Assembly: GCA_963377175.1 (NCBI GenBank) | Contig: CAUJNA010000569.1 | Location: 476,884-540,883 of the forward strand | Length of the DNA: 64,000 bases | From: Effrenium voratum | Taxonomy: Eukaryota > Sar > Dinophyceae > Suessiales > Symbiodiniaceae | Reading direction: 5' to 3' | In this document: one piece after another, positions 1-12,250 of the stretch | Position numbering within the stretch: position 1 is the stretch's first letter | Layout of the letters: each line of letters starts with the position of its first letter | Program-made: the position numbers and the translations under genes | Notes under the pieces: model-generated | What the model saw: the letters and a program-made list of their open reading frames with translations, nothing else | The model's database searches: none | What the model was told of the DNA's origin: nothing

Positions 1-560
1 TCCTCGGCAGCGGCATGTTGCGGCAGCCCCATAGAGCTTCACTCTAGAGCCTTGCTCCAAAGACCAAGGTGGTAATCTGACACAGCAGGCTGCGGCCGGA
101 TTTACACGCTGACGCGACACAGCCGGCCACGGGGAACCCAGCCCGTCAGTTCCAACACTTCCAGTCCCTGCGTGTCCTGTCATTTCCTTTCACTGAAGCC
201 CCTGCAGCAGTTATGTTTCCATCTCCAATTTTCCCCTCCAGTCCACCCACTTTCCATCAGTTTCCATCAAATAATTCATGGAACATGGGTGCAGCAATTG
301 TAGGAAATGGCTGGAACATGAACGGATGGACTGTTGATGGAACATTGATGGAAAATGGATGGAAAATCATGGACAATGCGTGGACAATCATGGAAAATGG
401 GAAATGATGGCAGCTTGTGGTAGTGGGTGGAACATTGCTGGGGCATGGATGCATAATGTGTGAAAGGGATGGAACTGGTGAAGAATGGACGGAAGATGGA
501 TGGACAATTGTGGATGCTTCCCTTTGATGTCTCCCGTCCTGTCACATCAATTTCCTACAT
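1..560. repeat. dispersed repeat, inverted copy at the right end
   Basis: The reverse complement of bases 1-120 aligns with 63430-63551 over its length with few mismatches; both share a CTCTAGAG core, CCTTGGTC and a GTGTCGCGTCAGCG end. From about 130 the text changes to a GGAAATGAA-type repeat (in reverse here) also seen near 20.77 kb and 63.1-63.4 kb. Bases 290-500 are short imperfect repeats of ATGGA, ATGGAAAATGG and GGACAATCATGG, which keep several frames open by chance. I see no gene. Confidence 0.7.
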
Positions 561-1165
561 TTGAACTCTGTCATTTGTTTCATGGCCCTTGAGTCGCTTC
601 ATGTCATCTTGCTCAAAGTTGCCCGCGGGGCGCTTCCACGTCATTTGCTTTTCCGGCCATGAAAAAGTCCAGGTAGCCCGCGGGGCGCTTTGAAGTTGCC
701 ATGGAAGTTTGTCTACAGCGCGCCAGAGCGTAGCTCAGGCAGCGCCTGCCTACCCGACACAGAGTCGGTTTGCGTATGAAGCCGACGGAGGCCGAACAGT
801 TGACCTCGCGCTGCGCAGCGTTGCTGTGCATTTGGAAAGCGCTGTGTTAGCGCGGCAGAGCATAGCTTCGGCAGCGCCTTTCTTTCCGACGCAGCGTCGG
901 CTTTCCACAAGCAAGCGTGACTGCAGGAGGGCGCAGAGCGTAGCTCAGCGCGAAAGACATGTGTGCAATTCCGCTCTAAATTTTGCGCGATAGCGAACTT
1001 GACGAGACCGCTTTTGCCAAATGAAGTCACGCAAGCAAGCGACCGCAGCGCACAGCTCCGCGCGAAAGACATGTATAGGGGGCTCCAGGCGCTTGCCGCA
1101 CTCAATTTGAAGAGAGCGCTCGTGCCAAATGAAGCCGAGGAAAGCCGAGTGAAGCCAGGATCCTG
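561..1165. repeat. GC-rich degenerate repeat block
   Basis: This stretch has two copies of GCCCGCGGGGCGCTT (near 622 and 677) and several diverged copies of a GCGC-AGAGC-TAGCT-GGCAGCGCCT unit (about 720-760, 850-880, 930-950). Open frames occur on both strands but look like by-products of GC-rich repetition. No protein family is recognised. Confidence 0.5.
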
Positions 1166-1505
1166 AGCATGGATGATAAGCATCACTACGCATCCCCAGC
1201 ATCCCTAGCATGATAAGCATCGCCACGCATCCCCAGCATCCCTAGCAGAATGATGATACACCACTACGCATCCCCGGCATGTCCAGCAGCGATGATGACG
1301 CATCTCCAGCACCGATCAGAATGATGATGGTAATCATCACTACGCATCCCCGGCATCTCCAGTAGCGATGATGATAATCATGCCTACGCATCGCTTGCGT
1401 GTCAAGCCAGGTCTAACGGGATAAGCATCACTACGCATCCCTAGCATCCCTAGCAGTGATGATGATAACCATCACTACGCATCCCCGGCATCTCCGGCTC
1501 AACGA
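1166..1505. repeat. GATGAT / ACGCATCC satellite, left copy
   Basis: Repeated CACTACGCATCCCCAGCATC and GATGATGATAATCATCAC blocks. Near 1355-1425 it carries the composite TCTCCAG-AGCGATGATGATAATCATG-CTACGCATCGCTTGC-TGTCAAGCC. The reverse complement of that composite is nearly identical to 62040-62110, so the same higher-order repeat lies at both ends of the window in opposite orientation. Confidence 0.8.
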
Positions 1506-2009
1506 AGAAAGCAACGCAACGGATAAGGCGACACAAACTTATAATTCTGATGATAAGACAAATATTATAGGGGGTCTTCTAACGCAATGTACTCATTAGT
1601 AACATCTTGTGGCCTAGCAAGTGCCATAGTGAGTTGGTTGAATACAAATGTGAATGAAGAAGTTGAGGTAAACACATCGCCTCCTCCTCCCTGTTAGCGT
1701 CCATAGTTGTCCGCCTATCACTGTTAATAGTTCTTCAACGTGTACTGTTAGCCCATCATTAGAAGAAAATGCTAGTTGTGAAATAGCGCCCCCGACTGAC
1801 ATTCCTGTTCCTACTAATGCCTGAAAGTGAATATGAAGATAAGGCAAAAGGAAAACAAAGGTTTAAACTGAAGTAGCATGAAAGAAGCAAATATAAAACA
1901 ACCATGCAAATTGAATAATACTTTCAAGATAGTACATGTACCAGTAGAGCCGGCAAAGCCGGTGGGCGGAAGTTTCCAACATATAAAAACTATAGCTCTC
2001 TTTCTCTTT
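1506..2009. other. unique AT-rich spacer
   Basis: About 500 bp without strong repetition or a recognisable gene. Open frames are short and resemble nothing known to me. Confidence 0.4.
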
Positions 2010-3440
2010 GTTTTCTTGACTCCTTTCTCCGTCATTCTTCCTTTCTTCCTTTCTTCCTTTCTCTCCTTCCTTCCTCCCTTCTTTCCTTCTTTCTATCAGT
2101 CTTTTCTTTCTCTCTTTCTTTCGTCTGCTTGTCTATCTATCTTTCTCTACCTATCTATACCTAACTACCTATCTATCTATCTCTCGTGTTATCTATCTAT
2201 CTGCTTATCTATCTAGCTATCTATCTCTCAATCTATCTTCTTTATCTATCTCTCTATCTATCTATCCATCTCTCTATATCCCTCTATCTCTGTCTCTCTC
2301 TTTCTCTATCTGTTTATCTATATATCTATCTATTTACTTCTCTATCTATGTATCTATTTATCTATCTATTTATTTGCCTATCTATCTATCTATCTATTTC
2401 TCTTTCCATCTACCTATTTTTTTATATCTCTATCTCTCTTTCTATATATTTATCTATTTATCTCTCTATCTATCTATCTATCTATCTATCTTCTGTTTGT
2501 TTATCTATCTAACTATTTATCTTTCCATCTATCTCTCTATCTCTCTTTCTTTCTATCTTTCTATCTATCTTTCTTTCTATTTATTTATGTCTCTATCTCT
2601 TTTCTCTATCTCTTTTCTCTATCTATCTTTCTTTCTATCCATCTCTCCATCTATCTCCCGCGTATCTATCTATCTATCTATCGGTTTTTCTTTCTATCTA
2701 TCTCTATGTCTCTCTATGTATCCCTCTGTCTACCTGTCTGTCTCTCTCTGTCTATCTATCTCTCTATCTCATTATCTCACGTGTATTTATCCATCTCTTT
2801 ATCTCTCTATCTATCTAAATATTTATCCGTATCTATAGATCTACCTATCTATCCATCTCTTCATCTACCTCTCTATCTCATTCTCTCTACCTATCTATCT
2901 ATGTATCTACCTCTCTATCTATTTATCTATTTATCTATCTATCTATCTGCATTTATTTCTCTATCTATCTACTTATCTATCGATCTCTCTCTCTCTCTAT
3001 TTCTGTTTCTATCTATTTATCTATCTCTCTATCTAATCTATTTGTCTATCTATCTATCGATCTGTTTCTTCGTTTATCTATCTATTTGTTTATCTCTCTA
3101 TCTATCTATCTCTCTGTCTATCTATCTATCCCTATCTTTATTTATTTCTCTGTCTATCTTTCTGCTTATCTATCTCCTTTTTCTTTCTATTTGTCTATCT
3201 CTCTATCTCTCTCTCTCGCTATCTCTCTCTCTCTATCTATCTATCTCTCTCTCTATCTATCTATCTATTTCTCTATCTTTTTATTTCTCTTTCTCTCTCG
3301 TCTATTTATCTATCTATCTCGCTCTCTCTCTCTCCTTCTCTTTATCTATCTATCTATCTCTTTCTCTATCTCTTTCTATTTATCTCTCTAGCTATCTCTC
3401 TATCTGTCTATTGATCTATCTATCTATCCATCTACTTAAA
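2010..3440. repeat. (TCTA/TCTT)n microsatellite, 1.4 kb
   Basis: An almost pure pyrimidine-biased tract of TCTA, TCTT and TCTC units. The long Leu/Ser/Tyr-rich open frames here (up to 257 codons, all of the form YLSIYLS) exist because a 4-bp repeat without stop codons is open in every phase on this strand. They are not genes. Confidence 0.95.
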
Positions 3441-3737
3441 AGTTGCGATTTTCAATCCCTGAAAGTTGACTTCACTTAAAAGTTGCGATTTTCGAGCCCC
3501 AGCTGCGAAAGTGGACTTCATGTACTACTTTCGTACTTAAAAGTTGCGATTTCCAAGCCCCAAGCTGCGAAAGTGGACGTCGCGTACTACTTTCGTACTT
3601 AAAAGTTGCGATTTTCGAGCCGTACTACTTTCGTACTTAAAAGTTGCGACCAGCCGCCAGCGGACTTCGCGTACTACTTTCGTACTTAAAAGTTGCGATT
3701 TCGAGCCCCGGCTGCGAAAGTGGACTTCACGTTCGAC
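3441..3737. repeat. minisatellite, unit about 61 bp
   Basis: Five copies starting with ACTTAAAAGTTGCGATTT, followed by CGAGCCCC-GCTGCGAAAGTGGACTTC and ending GTACTACTTTCGT; two copies are internally shortened. Copies begin near 3475, 3536, 3597 and 3636, with the last at about 3685. Confidence 0.85.
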
Positions 3738-3877
3738 TTCGCGTAGTTGACCTTGCGAAAGTCCTGCGCGTGCCACGGAATCTTTACTTGACCCTGCGAA
3801 AGTGCTGCACCTGCCACGAATTCTGCACTTGACCTTGCGAAAGTGTTGCGCCTGCCATGAATTTTGCACTTGACCTT
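3738..3877. repeat. minisatellite, unit about 44 bp, cut by the assembly gap
   Basis: Three copies of a unit running CTTGACC-TGCGAAAGTG-TGC-CCTGCCACGAATT-TGCA; the array runs into the N block, so its true length is unknown. Related CTGCGCCTGCCACGAATTTT sequence occurs near 55.7-55.86 kb. Confidence 0.8.
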
Positions 3878-3977
3878 NNNNNNNNNNNNNNNNNNNNNNN
3901 NNNNNNNNNNNNNNNNNNNNNNNNNNNNNNNNNNNNNNNNNNNNNNNNNNNNNNNNNNNNNNNNNNNNNNNNNNNNN
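3878..3977. other. assembly gap of 100 N
   Basis: Exactly 100 N between a minisatellite and coding-like sequence. A round length suggests a fixed-size scaffolding gap, so neighbouring sequence may not be truly adjacent. Confidence 0.98.
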
Positions 3978-5110
3978 GCAACATAAAGAAACGCAGTGGG
4001 AGTCTATTAGCAATGCTGTTAGTGTTCAGAAACTGGTAGTGATGAGGAGCGACCTTGCGTTTAATACTTTTACAGATGGTGAGGTTATGAATACCTTGGC
4101 TGCTTCAAAATTGAAAGTGCTGAACTAGTTGATGAGGACACCGAAGATGATGAGACTATTGATGAGGATCTGACCGACGCGAACCATCACATAAGCATTC
4201 GTCACAGACACATTCAAACCGAACCCAACCCACATTATTTCACATGAAAATGAGTGCTCGGTTAACACATTGATGGAGCACTACGCAGATTCATTGATGA
4301 GACACAAGAGAACCAAAAACAAGAACCTAACCAGAGAGAAGATATTGGAAACCATCAACAAAAGTGACGAAGACTTCAAGAACTACGGCGCATCAATTCA
4401 TCAAATGGATGCTGCTTTTTCAACCGTTTGACATCAAAGCAAGAATGTATGATATTGACAGCAAGTTGGTTTACAGACACGACCGACATGGCAGTAGATG
4501 AAGAAGAAGCAAAAACATCAACGAAGAAATGCTTCTTAAGTTTAACAAAAACAGTTGTGTGAAAACTAAAAGAGTTCTTATATTCAAGTTGATGCCCGGG
4601 TTTTGAATGAATGCCGAACAGTTGTAGCGCACGTCAAACTGCAAGGCATTTTCAGATGGAGGAAGCAAGTTTAATCACATACCACTTTAAAATTTGATGT
4701 ATGGAAGCCTTACAGTCACACATGCGACTTTGACAGGTTTAACAATTACACAGTAAATTTTGCGCTCAAGCAAATCAGGGAAACATCTTTTTCAACAAAA
4801 GTTTCAACCCCTGTAGATGAGGCACTGCGTCACAAAAAAACTATGGAGGCAGATTGCATGTTTTAGATGATGAAGAACCAGAGAGCATGATAAGTGCAAT
4901 TTGGCACACATAAAAGGCACCCGCCCCTTTGGGAGTAGTTCGAATAATGAGAACAACTATAAGTAGACAAATAGGAGCAAATCCTTCTTTGAAGAAGTAG
5001 AACACCTTCAGAACAGTTACTGTAACAGCAGTTGTACTGAGTGGCAGCTGCTGAATGATGAGTGGAGTACTGAACTCTATAGAGATGGGAGACCATACTT
5101 TCAACACACA
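3978..5110 (+). pseudogene. broken, AT-richer coding-like region, unrecognised
   Basis: Plus-strand reading gives several protein-like stretches separated by frameshifts and stops. A run near 4230-4430 is rich in charged residues. A 60-codon run at about 4689-4863 contains C-D-F-D-R-F-N-N-Y and ends at a TAG. Another run lies near 4850-5110. Base composition resembles the virus-like element at 11.5-17.8 kb more than the GC-rich flanks, so this could be another part of that element (for example a structural gene), but I do not recognise the family. The minus-strand open frame at 4841-5554 looks like a shadow. Confidence 0.4.
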
Positions 5111-7079
5111 AGCGGCAGCATGGAATTCCCAGAAGTTGGTACTGATCACAAGGTTGAAGAAACGGGTGAGGAAAGGCAACAAGGTGGTGAGCCTGGACAA
5201 GGAGGAGGGTCGCCGTTTGAAGAGGGGAGGTGTTTGCCAACATTTTGGAGGAAAGCGCAAAGGTGTCCAGGGCAGTGGGGACGGGCCCCTTTGCTGGGAG
5301 TCAGCCTTTCGTGGCGCAACGGCGGACGGAGACGAGGCGTTGACACAAGCGGACACTGAGGTTGAGGTGGCTTGGAGAACGGCGAGCGAGTTGTGGCGGA
5401 CGGTTTCGCAAAGTTGGCCGGGATTTGGACACGTAAGGATGGCCGTTGGGCAAAGAAAACACCAAAGGGAAGATCGTGATGGAAAATGAACAGGCGACAG
5501 TAGGCGGGCCTGAAAGTTTGAGGAAGATGGGCAGGGAAACTGAGCCGCCCGCAACAGGACGAAGCCATTCGGCAGCTTAGGGCCGGTCTTTTGGCCGAGC
5601 TAGGGTTAGGATCAATGTAGATGCGTGATGGCGACTAAATGGACCGCTATGCAACTTGGCAGTTGGTCTTCGTGCTGAGGCGCTGCGGGTGTGGGATGAT
5701 GGAACGAATGCGAAATCTGCAGAGTGGTGACGACGGAGGTACCCTTGTTGCCAGCTGGAGGTGAAAAGAGAAGAGGTTGGCGCCTCTCGGACTCGGAGAA
5801 TGAAGAGGTGACGCCGGGGCCGCCTTGAACAGAAGCGCATCCGCACGCGGAAGTACGCGAATGGGTCAAGTGGGCCAGGAGGAGTGGGTGTTCGCGGATC
5901 AGAAAGTCCGGCGTCACCTTTGCGGGCAGATGCAGGAGAACACGTTCAAGGGGGGCTTGAGCATGTGGTAGTTTGGATGTAGCCGGCACACCTGATAGGG
6001 GCGCCATCCAAAGCGCCTGTTCTGCACAAGTAAAATTGTGGTGTAGTTGCTCAGCGAGTAATGCCTTTATCATAGCAAACCCATCTAGTTGGAAGCCTCA
6101 GGGAACCTACAGTTCTTGGGAGGTTGATGAACTCGCGCCTCTAACATGTTTAACATGCTCGGGAACTGGCAAGACCCCCAGGTATTTGGAGAGTCAGTTC
6201 CAATTCATGCTTTGCCTTTTGGATTGTTCGCGAGATAAATACGCAGCCCTCCTAGTAGTGTAGAAACCCTTTTCAAGGGAAATGCAAATCTTGTTGCAAC
6301 CCATTGCTATTAGGAGGCTTAATCCTGGCTTGTCGCAAAATATGGGAACCTTATTTCATTTGAGGCGGTTCGCCTTTGGTTCAGCAAGTGGCATGACCCA
6401 CTGGGGCGAAGCGCGGCGCCCGACACCCGTGTCTGCTTGAAGCTCCTGCGCCGCGAGACTCGAGTCACCTAGCGCGGAAAGAGCGATATTGTTGCTCTTG
6501 GTGTGCATGTTTCGAGTTGTTGATGTTAGAGAGCTTGCGCCTCCTTCATTCCGAGAACGATGCGAAGGGTTCCAGCTTGTCAGCACTCAACATAGCACTA
6601 CTCACAGTATCAACATAGCCTTGCTTTACTGCATAATGCAACATAGACTTGCTGCATAGCACATCTCTAAATGGCTTTGCTGCGGAGCGCATTTCGACCT
6701 CTGACCTGCGCAGCCTTGCTTTGCGCAGCACTCTGCTCAGCTCTGCCTTGCACATCCACTGCTCTTCTCTGCGCAGCTGCTCAATCGAGCAGCCTCGCTT
6801 CTTCGCGCAAAGCGCTTCTTTACTATGCGTGTCAAAGCGCGCGTGCTGTGGATGCCCGCTGGCCGACGAACCCGGGATTGTGTTTCTTAAAGGCCCTTCG
6901 AAGCGCTCTTGCAGCGGTTTCCGACTTCCCTTGTGAATTGTCTGCAACCTTTGCGTGTCCAAGCACATATGTTGCGATGCCGTGCCAAAAAAATGTATGT
7001 TTTGAGGAGTAAGAAGGTTGGTTCGAACCCTTTACTCTGACTAAGCCTGAGCACCTTATTCTTGCGGACCCGGCTTTTT
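5111..7079. other. GC-rich region without a recognised gene
   Basis: Open frames on both strands are common because of base composition, but none has a recognisable motif. Bases 6650-6830 repeat short GCGCAGC and CTCTGC words and resemble the block at 561-1165. Confidence 0.4.
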
Positions 7080-9780
7080 AACGTATTTGGATAATACTCT
7101 AGGATTTCCGAAGACTTACGATAAAATATCTTATTTAGTGTCTAATTTGAAATATTTTATGATATTTTTTGAGATGGATGGACGCTTATTCGATGGGTTT
7201 TGTATAATTTATGTCGTCGTTTTTTGCAGATATATTGGGGTATTGAATTTTTAGACGGTCCGGGATTGTGATGGTATTGTTTTTAATATTTTTGAATTGG
7301 AAAAATAAATATTTTTTGATGTTTAAGTAATGGATGATTAGAATATATGATTATAGATTATATATTGGTATATTATGATGGATTTTAAGGATTTTGCTGG
7401 TTATTTGATTGAATTGAATTCGGTAAAATAAATATTATTATTTTTAAAATATGATATTGTAAAATTAATTATGTATTATGAAGTAATAATGTTTTACTTA
7501 AAAAATATTATTTTTAAATATTTTATTGTATTATTATTTTAAATAATATATTATATTTATTTTATTAGAATTTATTAATATTTTTTTAATGATTGTAATA
7601 TATTTTATGTAAAATTGTTTATATTTAAAATGTTTTTGTATTTGTTATAAATATTATATATATGAATGGATTGTTTGAGGTTAATATTTTATATATGTAT
7701 TTGTTGTTTTTTATTTAAATACTTATTTTTTTTTGTATTTAGAAATTATTTTTAAATAATTTTAATGAATAATATTTTATTTAAAATTGAATTTAGTTTA
7801 TTTTTTTATTTTTATAAATATAATTAATTATATTTATTTATATTTTTTTTTAATTATTATTTATTATAAATTATATTTAATAACATATTTAATTTTAACA
7901 ATTTAAATTATTTATAATTATTTAAATAAAATTATATTTTATATTATAGTTTTTTATTTTTTTATACCAAATTTTATTTTATATGATATGGTGGTGTTTT
8001 TGTTGATTATTTCTCTTAGTTTGTGTTTAGTGGAGTTGTTGTTGTTTTTTTTATTATGAGGAATTAATATTTTTTGGATCGAGATTTTTTATATGTTTGG
8101 TTTGGGTTTCGTTTTCGGAGCGAGGTGATATAATTTTCGTGCTTGAGTGGTGTTGGGCTGTGGGTGGGCGAGATTTTATTTCCTGATTTTGTTTTGTGGT
8201 TAATGATTTGAATTGAAAATTTGGATTAAATTACTTATTGTATTATAGATTATAAATCTTTTTGTGTTGGGCTAGGTCCCGAGGCAAGGGCTGAACCCTA
8301 TTTTGTTATTATTTTTTTTGAATATATTTTATTATTAATTTATATTTTCTTATTTAAATAAAGATTTATAATATTATTTTTGCAAAGAAAATAAAAAATT
8401 AAAAAAATACATTTATATTTAAAATAAATTATTATATTCCTTTAAAAAAATAAAAATATTTTTAAATAGATTTTTTAATAAAAATTAACCCCTATAATAT
8501 ATTCGAAAAACCAAAATAATCGGATTTTTTATTCAAAAATATAATTACTAACTTCTATCTCTAAATTATTTAAATTTAAAATAATCCAATTTATATAAAT
8601 TAAAAATATTATATATATATCTAATATATGTTCCAAATTCTATCATCATTATTTTAATTTTTCGATAATATATAAACAAAACCCATAAATTTTATAAATT
8701 CATAATAATTAATCTACATAATATTAATTAATTCAAAAAGCTTTAATCTATACAATAACAATTTCAATCAAACAACCAAATAAACCGGCAAACAAATTGA
8801 AAACAATAAATAAATACAAAAATACAAAAGACAAAGACAATTAGATTAACAAACACACAGAAACACAAATAAACAAAAAAAAAAATATACAAATTTTGTA
8901 AATATAAAAACAATCATATATTAATACGACGAACAAATTTCATATTTTTTTTTTTATAAATAAAAAAATATAATATTTCGGAACAAAATTTTATATTAAG
9001 CAAAATCCAAAATAAAAATTCAAAATCACAATTATATATTTTCTCAATATATTCAAAATTCATTTTTTTATACATTTACTCAATCTATTTATTTCTACAT
9101 CTATAAATATAAAATATTTAAAAAATCAATAATAAAAAAATCAAAACAATTAAAAATAAACCAATCATATATTATTAAATTTATAAAATCAATCTTTATA
9201 TAAATTTATTATAATATATATATAAAAATCAATTAATTTCATTTAAATTATTATCCAAAAACACCACTAATTACAAAAAAGAATCTTATATCCTAAACTC
9301 TTATAAGACAAATACAATATTTCAACCAAAAAAATAAAAAACAAATATTTTCATAACATCATCTTTAAAAGCTAAACTAAAAAGATTTTTCAAAAAAAAT
9401 AACAAAAACACAATTCCAATTTTAAAATAAACCATTCAACTCTTCTAAAAATTATATGTTGTTCCTATATAAATCTTTAAATCAAATCATATAATATATC
9501 CAAAAGTCGTCGAACCAAAACTAAAAATCATTTATATTATATCCGAATAATCTATATTAATATCCTCTATCACCACATTATTCAAATTTAAAACGATATA
9601 ACCTACACAATTTACAACATAATATATTCTTAAAATATTATATATATCTAAACACAATATCCTCTAATTTCAATCAGAATTATCTTAATTCTTTCAATAA
9701 CAAAAAACGGGTCCTAAATGTTATAAACTCATAAATTTATACAGGTTAACCTATATATACAATATCAACTACAAACAAAT
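7080..9780. other. AT-rich island with a C-depleted left arm and G-depleted right arm
   Basis: A 2.7 kb island of extreme AT content flanked by GC-rich DNA. By hand count on the plus strand, 7501-7800 has 24 G and 1 C, while 9001-9240 has 0 G and 27 C. The bias builds up gradually from 7080, stays G-over-C through 8101-8220 (about 38 G to 9 C), switches near 8270-8400, then stays C-over-G to 9780. A short patch at 8268-8305 with normal C and G marks the hinge. There are no open frames above background. See findings for interpretations. Confidence 0.9.
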
Positions 9781-10338
9781 AAATAGACAAACCGACAAAC
9801 CAACAAACAGACAGACAAACAAACAAAAAGACAGAGACAAAAACACAAAAGACAGAGACAGAGACAAACAGACACACAGACACACAGACACACAGACACA
9901 CAGACACACAGACACACAGACACACAGACACACAGACACACAGACACACAGACACACAGACACACAGACACACAGACACACAGACACACAGACACACAGA
10001 CACACAGACACACAGACACACAGACACACAGACACACAGACACACAGACACACACACACGGACACACACACACGGACACACACACACGACACACGGACAC
10101 ACGGACACACAGACACACGGACACACGGACACACAGACACACAGACACACAGACACACAGACACACAGACACACAGACACACAGACACACAGACACACAG
10201 ACACACAGACACACAGACACACAGACACACAGACACACAGACGAACAGACACAGACACAGACACAGACACAGACACAGACACAGACACACACACAGACAC
10301 AGACACAGACACAGCCACAGACACAGACACAGACAGAC

Positions 10339-10409
<71 letters not shown>

Positions 10410-10495
10410 GATACAGAAAACAGATACCAGAGACCAACAGACAAACAAAAACAGAGAAAGACACCGACAGAAAGACAGAGACAAAAAGAGACACA
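9781..10495. repeat. (CAGACACA)n and (CAGA)n array, nearly free of T
   Basis: About 700 bp made of A, C and G on the plus strand with very few T. The core is a regular 8-bp CAGACACA repeat from about 9870 to 10235, flanked by GACACA and GACA variants. Minus-strand open frames of up to 305 codons (Val/Cys/Ser/Leu-rich) are repeat artefacts, since no phase contains a stop. Confidence 0.95.
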
Positions 10496-11524
10496 CCTCC
10501 GGACATGCCACAGGCTTCGCGCACGTGCACACGTCCGACTCCGCGCCCGAGAGCCGTGATGCAGACTGCAAGAACGCGCGTGCGAGCTCTTGGCTGCGCG
10601 TGCCCCAGTTGCACGCGGCCGCTGGCCGCTTGTCCCCTGGCGCCCTTGCTCCCAGTGGAGCGAGCCAGTGGGAAACGGTTTGTCACGCGCCTGTCTCGGC
10701 GTTGCCCCGTCGCTCTCCTTGCCGGCTGTGTTCTGCCCCGTGGCTAGGAGGTGGTTGCAGGTGTTCGGCAGCCCTCCTTGGACTGGGCACCCGGGTTGCT
10801 AGTGGCCCGGTTTGGATTGGTAGTTTGGTTTCCCATTCAACTTCAACATGATCCAGGGGTTCAATCCCCAAACCACCAGTCCAAACCAGCAGTTAGGGGT
10901 AACTTGAGGCGGGTGCCAAAAACGGGGCAAACTCTCAAGACGCACTGAGGGCCGGGCTGGTTGCGATAAGGTCACACCAAAGAGTCAGTGAAAGGCGGTC
11001 GCCTGAGCAAGGTGAGAACAGATACGCGCGCTGTTGGCCTGAAAAGGTCTATCCACGCAGTTGTTGCAAGCGCAAGCGAAAACGCGATCGACCAGAAAAC
11101 ATCCTGGGTGCAAGCAAAGCCGAGCTGATTTCGTCCAAAGCATTGGGAAAAAACACCACTGGTCGCAACAATCGGCCGCGGCTCACAGCTTCTCGCATCG
11201 CCAAACTCTCGGAAGATGGGCCAAGATTTTAGCCAACATTGCTTCGGACAGTCAGATATATGCCCCGACTCTTTATTTGGAAGACACAACGGCTTCGTTC
11301 AAAGCCCGGACCATTTTTCTGAAATATCCTGGACTAGCGGGGGCCCGCTGCTTTCCAGCAGCGTGCGAGATGAAGCCCATGGCAGGAGACAGAGCATGAA
11401 GTAAAAACAGATTCCAATTTAACAGTTATAAACAGATATGCACGATTATACTCACAGAGACAGAAATAGGCAGACCGAGCAAGTGCTTGACAAAAAACGG
11501 TTTCGGAATATTTCGAGAAAATAA
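10496..11524. other. no recognised gene
   Basis: GC-rich to about 11.3 kb, then composition falls toward that of the virus-like element. Open frames are under 113 codons and unrecognised. Confidence 0.4.
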
Positions 11525-12000
11525 ATGACTACGCGACAAGAAGTCATCCACGCCGTCCATTCAATCCGAAGCAGGAGCAAGTCGCCCGAAGGAATAGCAA
11601 GAGGCAGTGAATGGACGAGGGGACACATGGAAACAAGAAGCAGGGGAAGAAGCCCAGAAAGCACAAACACCGAAAGTAGCCGAGGCAAGAAGAAAAAACT
11701 ACTTAAAGAGAAAACGCCATTATAAAGTAAAAGTGGCAGGAATGTTCAGAAACGGCAATAGAAAACAGAGAATCACGAATGACGAACTTGATATGATGGT
11801 TGAACTCACGCAAGCGAAAAACGACTTAGTCTTGCAGAGGATAAGCGAACAGAACCAGCTGTCAAGCGAGGACAGCGAGAAGCCCGTGAGGTGGAAGGAC
11901 GACCGCAAGACCTACCACCAGAACTACTACTACGAAACCCTAAAGCAGTCTGACACTTGCGAGGACTGATTTCAAGCAAGTCCAACCTGTCCAAGCACAA
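11525..12000 (+). pseudogene. unknown basic protein with a zinc-finger-like C terminus, frameshifted
   Basis: Two overlapping open frames (11525-11725 and 11607-11969) look like one basic, Ser/Arg/Lys-rich protein. The second continues into a hydrophilic segment and ends D-T-C-E-D. Just past a frameshift the sequence reads S-K-S-N-L-S-K-H-K-K-S-K-V-C, which resembles a C2H2-type finger (C-E-D followed by L-x2-H). Position immediately before the polymerase and shared base composition suggest it belongs to the same element. Whether it is a separate gene or the start of the polymerase reading frame is unclear. Confidence 0.4.
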
Positions 12001-12250
12001 GAAAAGCAAGGTATGCAATAGACAGAAAACGTCAAAAAACCCACTACTCTGCCTGAAAACATTTAATAAGATTAATACGGTCATTTTCAACCCGAAACCC
12101 ATTTTCTCCAACAGCCAACCCCAGCCCAAAAAACTACTTAAAAGAGAAATTGCATATACCATATAGAGGAAAATCAAGGATTTCATCTTAAACAGCCAAC
12201 AAGGCGAACTAAAACAAAAGAAGGGAGGCAACCACAAAAAGTCAAAATAG

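Noticed and set aside
2186..3479. Long Leu/Ser/Tyr open frames on the plus strand
   Set aside because: They lie wholly in a TCTA microsatellite, where no phase contains a stop codon.
4841..5554. Minus-strand 237-codon open frame
   Set aside because: It spans the boundary between two composition types and has no motif; the plus strand is more protein-like in the left half.
9746..10686. Minus-strand open frames of 232-305 codons
   Set aside because: They are translations of the CAGACACA array; the Val/Cys/Ser/Leu periodicity follows the 8-bp unit.
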